From: Medicago truncatula
Taxonomy: Eukaryota; Streptophyta; Magnoliopsida; Fabales; Fabaceae
Assembly: GCF_003473485.1 (NCBI RefSeq)
Contig: NC_053044.1
Location: 35,282,091 to 35,346,090 of the forward strand
Length of the DNA: 64,000 bases
Direction: 5' to 3'
The notes below the pieces were generated by a model. It was given only the letters and a program-made list of their open reading frames with translations. It was not told the DNA's origin and searched no databases. Both the position numbers and the translations under genes were made by a program. Of the stretch, positions 59,101-64,000 are shown one piece after another (the stretch's first letter is position 1; every line of letters begins with the position of its first letter).

Positions 59101-62100
59101 TTTGTGGTGTATCTGTATCTTTCACACAATAATTATCTGTGGCTCCAATGCTTACATGTTTTTGTTGTCACTACAGATATGTTGTTGAGAGGATGGATGC
59201 TGACCTTTGGGAGAAAGTTCTTAACCCTGATAATACCTACAGAAGACAACTTATTGATCAAGTTGTGTCTACCGCTCTTCCTGAAAGCAAGAGCCCTGAA
59301 CAAGTATCTGCATCAGTGAAGGCTTTCATGACTGCTGATCTACCTCATGAGTTGATTGAGCTTCTTGAGAAGATTGTGCTTCAGAATTCTGCTTTCAGCG
59401 GGAACTTTAATCTTCAGAATCTTCTTATTTTGACAGCAATAAAGGCTGATTCTTCCAGAGTAATGGATTATGTCAATAGACTGGATAACTTTGATGGTCC
59501 TCAAGTTGGAGAAGTGGCTGTCGAGGCTGAGTTATATGAGGAAGCGTTTGCAATTTTCAAGAAGTTTAACTTAAATGTTCAAGCAGTTAATGTCTTGCTA
59601 GATAATATTCATAGCATAGATAGAGCTGTGGAGTTTGCTTTCCGAGTTGAAGAAGATGCTGTTTGGAGTCAGGTGGCCAAGGCTCAACTTAGGGAAGGTC
59701 TAGTTAGTGATGCAATTGAGTCATTTATACGAGCAGATGATGCCACACAATTTCTGGATGTCATCCGAGCTGCTCAAGACGGCAATGCTTACCAGGACTT
59801 GGTGAGGTACTTGCTGATGGTAAGGCAGAAAACAAAAGAACCCAAGGTGGACAGTGAGCTTATTTATGCCTATGCCAAGATTGATAGGCTGAGTGATATT
59901 GAGGAGTTCATTCTAATGCCAAATGTAGCCAATCTTCAAAATGTTGGTGACAGATTGTATGATGAAGAGCTATACGAGGCTGCAAAAATCATATTTGCTT
60001 TTATATCTAACTGGGCTAAATTAGCAGTCACACTTGTGAAGTTGAAACAGTTCCAAGGCGCTGTTGATGCAGCAAGGAAAGCTAACAGTGCAAAAACATG
60101 GAAGGAAGTTTGCTTTGCATGTGTTGATGAAGAGGAGTTCCGTTTGGCCCAAATATGTGGGCTGAACATTATCATTCAGGTATTATGTTTGGTTTTTACT
60201 CGGATGTGATCTGATTTCATTTTAGAAATTTTGAATAATTTGAGCTTCTAGAATGTAATAAGAAATTAATATCCATTAAAGTTTTGCAAGCTTGAGATGG
60301 TGGAAAGGTTTTCGAAACGATGCTTTGATCTGCAGTTAGTAGGCTTCTTCTATTAGTCTTTCTAATGCTTAAAATGGCAATTATTGTAGGTGGATGACTT
60401 GGAAGAGGTAAGTGAATATTACCAAAATAGAGGCTGCTTCAATGAATTAATATCCCTCATGGAGAGTGGCCTAGGACTAGAAAGGGCACACATGGGCATA
60501 TTCACGGAGCTGGGAGTTCTGTATGCTAGATACCGTCCGGAGAAGCTTATGGAGCATATCAAACTATTTGCAACCCGACTCAATATTCCTAAACTCATAA
60601 GAGCTTGTGATGAACAACAACATTGGAAGGAACTGACCTATTTGTATATCCAATATGATGAGTTTGATAATGCTGCAACAACCATCATGAACCATTCGCC
60701 TGAAGCATGGGATCACATGCAATTCAAAGACGTTATTGCCAAAGTCGCTAATGTTGAGTTGTATTACAAGGCTGTTCACTTCTATTTGCAAGAGCATCCG
60801 GATCTTATCAATGATGTTCTGAATGTCCTTGCACTTCGGGTTGACCATGCACGGGTTGTTGATATCATGCGAAAGGTAGTGTCAATATTGGCAAAAATTC
60901 CATTAATCTTTTTTTTATACCTTATAACCCGTTATCTATATTACTCATGAATGTTTTTCTGTAATATATATAGGCTGGTCACCTCCGTCTGGTCAAGCCA
61001 TACATGGTTGCAGTTCAGAGTAATAATGTGTCTGCTGTTAATGAAGCCTTGAATGAGATATATGTGGAGGAGGAAGACTATGATAGATTGCGTGAGTCAA
61101 TCGATTTGCATGATAATTTTGATCAAATAGGCCTTGCACAAAAGGTGAGCTGCATTATCCTCCATGATGACTATTCTTCAATTTAACTCTAGTAACCTGA
61201 TATATCACCATATATAATTTATTATCCTCCTTGATGATTATTCTTCGATTTAACTGTAGTAACCTGATATATGACCATAATATATAATGCAGATTGAGAA
61301 GCACGAGCTTCTTGAGATGAGACGTGTTGCTGCTTATATTTACAAGAAGGCAGGTAGGTGGAAGCAGTCCATTGCCTTGTCAAAGAAGGACAACCTTTAC
61401 AAAGACGCAATGGAAACAGCATCACAATCTGGTGAACGTGAACTTGCTGAGGAGTTGCTCGTTTATTTCATTGACCAGGTACCAAATTCAGTTTCAACTG
61501 CATATACCGTATATAATCCCTTTTAAGTCACATATTGGCCCAGCCTAGATGATGATTTTAGTTCTTGGTCAACATGTGTTTATTACATCGTGTTTTGGTT
61601 GTTGCATATTGGTGCTTTCGGGGCAATCCTTGATAGCATGTGTAGTTCCAAGGCCATCAGAAGCAACCAGCATTAGTAGTATTCTGTTAAGCTTTTAGTG
61701 ACTATTTATCCTTCTAGTTTTAGATTACTGTCAACAGTTGCTGAAAGGCCAATAACTTTTAATATTACCTTTAGAATGGTGATATTCCAATATTTAATAC
61801 ATTAATGTGCGTACAGTCGAGTAAGGTCAAGATATTCAAATATTTCTTTTCACATGCTTATGCAGGGAAAGAAGGAATGCTTCGCCTCGTGTCTGTTTGT
61901 TTGCTATGATTTGATCCGGGTAGATGTTGCTCTTGAACTGGCTTGGATGCATAATATGATTGACTTCGCTTTCCCATATCTCTTACAGGTTTGTAATCTT
62001 TCTATGCTTCTTGCATCACTAATGTCTTTTTCATCATGTTACCTAGTACTATTTTTTTTTTACCGTCTGCTCTTTGCTATTGTAGTTTATCCGTGAGTAC

Positions 62101-62484
62101 ACTGGCAAAGTTGATGAACTTGTTAAGCACAAAATTGAATCCCAGAATGAAGTGAAGGCTAAAGAACAAGAAGAGAAGGAAGTAATTGCACAGCAGGTAA
62201 ATTGTTTGGCTATTTTATGTTACCTGCTAATAACTTGCCATTTTTATCTCCCTTACATTCACCGCTCTTACAGATTGAGCTGTATAATACTGAATGCCTA
62301 TTGAATAAAATATATTATGTTGCAGAATATGTATGCTCAATTATTGCCACTTGCTTTGCCTGCACCACCAATGCCTGGAATGGGAGGAGGAATGGGAGGA
62401 GGCTATGCCCCTCCCCCTCCAATGGGTGGCGGAATGGGGATGCCTCCAATGCCTCCTTTTGGCATGCCCATGGGCGGCTACTGA
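50169..62484 (+). CDS. CHC: Clathrin heavy chain
   Basis: Thirty exons join in frame into 1705 residues, the Arabidopsis CHC length: 50169-50216, 50520-50724, 51782-51870, 51987-52065, 52207-52334, 52767-52865, 52974-53082, 54276-54355, 54434-54661, 54749-54814, 55661-55777, 55947-56144, 56516-56632, 56827-56886, 57075-57161, 57277-57360, 57447-57581, 57680-57742, 57824-57928, 58012-58124, 58245-58497, 58603-58739, 58821-59099, 59177-60179, 60390-60875, 60974-61144, 61293-61478, 61866-61988, 62086-62196, 62326-62484. All borders are GT-AG. The N-terminal seven-blade propeller (about 1-330, starting [20 protein letters not shown]) binds adaptors. The rest is the alpha-solenoid leg of CHCR repeats, then the trimerisation region and a Met/Gly/Pro-rich tail ([12 protein letters not shown]). 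Three heavy chains form the triskelion that coats vesicles at the plasma membrane and trans-Golgi. The large exon 24 is 1003 nt. Confidence 0.98.
51603..51644 (-). repeat. Possible micro-insertion in CHC intron 2
   Basis: AAGATAGCATAAT (51603-51615) and AAGATAGCCTAAT (51632-51644), one mismatch, flank 16 nt that are A-rich on the minus strand. Confidence 0.4.
53285..53445 (+). repeat. Direct repeat pair in CHC intron 7
   Basis: ATCCTGATTTGAATCATAAA (about 53301) and TTCCCGATTTGAGTCGTACA (about 53400), each followed by ATCTTA(C/T)GATT, are diverged copies about 100 bases apart in the 1193-nt intron 7. Confidence 0.55.
55132..55262. repeat. Small fold-back element in CHC intron 10
   Basis: TGTTTGGATCGACAGTGAGT near the left and CCAAATCCAATCCAAACATT near the right are inverted, with GCGATTTTGTCAAAAGC / AACAAAATCACGG inside. 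Probably a MITE. Confidence 0.5.
55383..55475 (+). mobile_element. Au-like SINE fragment in CHC intron 10
   Basis: GAGCTCCCGCCATGTGGGTG, then AAGGGTCAGACCCCTTATGG, ATCTACCGTAGGCAGCCTTG and CATTGTATTTATAAGAGGCTG follow the Au-SINE order. Same type as the minus-strand fragment at 42580-42654. Confidence 0.6.
56211..56387. mobile_element. MITE, gctaacaagtgcc family, copy 4 (CHC intron 12)
   Basis: AATGCTAACAAGTGCCTTAA on the left and AGGGCACTTGTTTGTTAGCA on the right are inverted. It is in opposite orientation to the copies at 14707 and 41467. Splice sites of the intron are untouched. Confidence 0.7.
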
Positions 62485-63819
62485 ACAAGGAAGGGACCAT
62501 AGTTAGTTCAGCAATGAACTCGAGTCTAAAAATGGAGACCAAGGCGGCAGGTTGGGAGTTTACATAAATTTTCCGGTGGGATTTTAATGCAGTATTCTTT
62601 CTTTGCTTCTGATTGAGGTGGAGGTTTAGATCAAAAATAATTTCAAGTTTCTGTTGGGGGGTTTGTGCTATAGTTGTCATATTTTTTTGTAGATGAGGTA
62701 TTTTTTGGTCTGCTTATACAAGCTAGCGGAGGATTTTCTGTATGTAACCATTTTTCTTGTATTTAAATGATTTGGTCTTTAAGTATAATGTCAAATAGTC
62801 GACTTCGACCTTAGTCCGTGTTTATCATGGCCTGGATTAATTCCACAAGGAAAAGTGGAATAAACAAAGCCTGTTGGTTTGTTTGTTGTGTGTATCTTGT
62901 CTTTTTTAAAATACATGGTTTATTGCGACTTATTTCTTAATTTCTTTTCGTTGAGCTCATACCCATTTCTGGTGGTGACGGTGTATTTGATACACTTTGC
63001 TTGATCTTTTGTACCCTACATGTTTTACCAATATTTTTAACTGCGGATTTTGGTTAATATTTAGAAGTTTTTTTCTGCTAGCCAATTATCAAATTGTAAC
63101 CAATGTTAGTTTTGTAGCTTTGTACTTGCACCATAGGTTTGATATCCCAATTGTAACCAAGATCTTAATTCTGGGTTGCCCATGCTTTTGGTATGCTGCA
63201 TTTGCTCCAATAGAATTGGTGTACACAAGCATGGTTTAAATTTTTTGCACCCTTGCCTTGTGATAAGAATTGTGTTCCCTTAAATCATTGTAACACAGAT
63301 TATCAGCTGAATGACATAGCAAATTTGCATGTACTACTGAACTCGGTAGAATAAAATGACAAATCATGGCATGTTAATTTAGAAAGTCGATAATCTTGTT
63401 TATACAAATATATAATTTTAATTTGGGTTCCAGAAAGAAGTTCTCAAAGTGCAAGGTCCTCCTCATATTTTGACTGAGATGCCGTTCAGAAGTGAAACTC
63501 ATGTTTTTTGGTCCTCCAATCAGGAAAGGATAGCAAAGATGAGTCTGGTTAAGTTCTCTCACTAAAACATAAAGTTCTCCCTCTCTCTCTACAGTTCAGA
63601 TGAGTCTTCATCTCTTCAGGGCACACATGACGATTTCGGCGCGGTGGCCGGTGGTGGCACCACTGCGCTGGAGTTCAAAACTCCGTCCAAATCAAAAAGT
63701 TTTCACGGTTTTAGACATCCTTTTTTGTGTTGATTCCAAATATCGTCTTAGATTTCTAAAAAAAAAAAAACTCACACGAGCGTATATCTACGAGTAAAAA
63801 AACGGAACAAAAAGAGAAA
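62485..63819. other. CHC 3'UTR and intergenic spacer
   Basis: The 3'UTR probably ends near 62790 (TGTATTTAAATGATTTGG region). Frames at 62997-63239 and 63600-63797 show no domain. The last 200 bases before 63820 become less AT-rich (GGCGCGGTGGCCGGTGG at about 63636-63652), suggesting a promoter or leader. Confidence 0.4.
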
Positions 63820-64000
63820 ATGAAGCTACCTCTTGTTCTTCACAGATCCGTTTCGCGTTTTGGTCTTCTTCTCCGATCCGGTTCAGATTTGTGTTGTGTT
63901 GAAGTGTTGTTTCGATCCGGTTCAAATCTTGTTGTTGTGTTGAACTCTCCCTCTACCTCTTCTAAACCGATTCTGGATATTCTTCTGGATCTATTGATGA
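63820..64000 (+). CDS. Partial open reading frame at window edge, possible start of a gene with a mitochondrial presequence
   Basis: From the ATG at 63820 the frame stays open for 60 codons to the last base. It begins MKLPLVLHRSVSRFGLLLRS, rich in Arg, Ser and Leu with no acidic residue in the first 20, which fits an organelle presequence. The near-repeat CGATCCGGTTCA occurs at about 63874 and 63915. Product unknown; the frame could also be a leader without coding function. Confidence 0.35.
   Translation, partial: MKLPLVLHRSVSRFGLLLRSGSDLCCVEVLFRSGSNLVVVLNSPSTSSKPILDILLDLLM

Overview
The window is plant nuclear DNA from a eudicot, most likely a legume and probably close to Medicago. The basis is short GT-AG exons, AT-rich introns, plant-only families (a TBL Golgi acetyltransferase, an RR-type CCCH protein with ankyrin repeats), a plastid-type tryptophan enzyme with a long N-terminal extension, and a dense load of SINEs, MITEs and LINE remnants. 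The species is inferred from general resemblance, not from a search.

Seven complete genes are readable, and an eighth may start at the right edge. Left to right they are: a three-exon 2-oxoglutarate/Fe(II) dioxygenase of the jasmonate-oxidase type (minus, 1042-4220); an intronless ankyrin plus tandem CCCH zinc-finger regulator (plus, 21468-23021); phosphoribosylanthranilate isomerase (plus, five coding exons, 26719-29323); a trichome birefringence-like O-acetyltransferase (plus, five exons, 32550-34746); histone H4 (minus, 36861-37172); ribosomal protein L10a/uL1 (plus, five exons, 40063-43671); and clathrin heavy chain (plus, 30 exons, 50169-62484). A partial reading frame opens at 63820. 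All joins were done by hand and give uninterrupted proteins of 359, 517, 275, 453, 103, 216 and 1705 residues.

The genes do not form a pathway. They are ordinary neighbours separated by transposon debris. About 5-21 kb is gene-free and holds a degraded Copia 5' end, Mutator-like terminal-inverted-repeat elements (three with intact 9-10 bp target duplications), fold-back elements, SINEs and a 5'-truncated LINE. Further LINE remnants lie at 1-490, 35420-36470 and 37960-38810. Stowaway-type MITEs lie near 30.7, 37.6, 47.8 and 48.2 kb. Introns of the isomerase, L10a and clathrin genes also carry insertions.

The points most worth a second look are: (1) thirteen tiny insertions of 11-29 nt, most with an A-run at one end and each flanked by a 12-17 bp direct repeat, which look like extreme SINE tails or filler DNA; (2) a 0.8 kb partial copy of the L10a upstream region, first exon and intron 1, placed 16 kb away just behind the zinc-finger gene, with its 5'UTR replaced; (3) a GC-AG intron in L10a; (4) several nested insertions that order events in time. 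I found no new multi-gene system.
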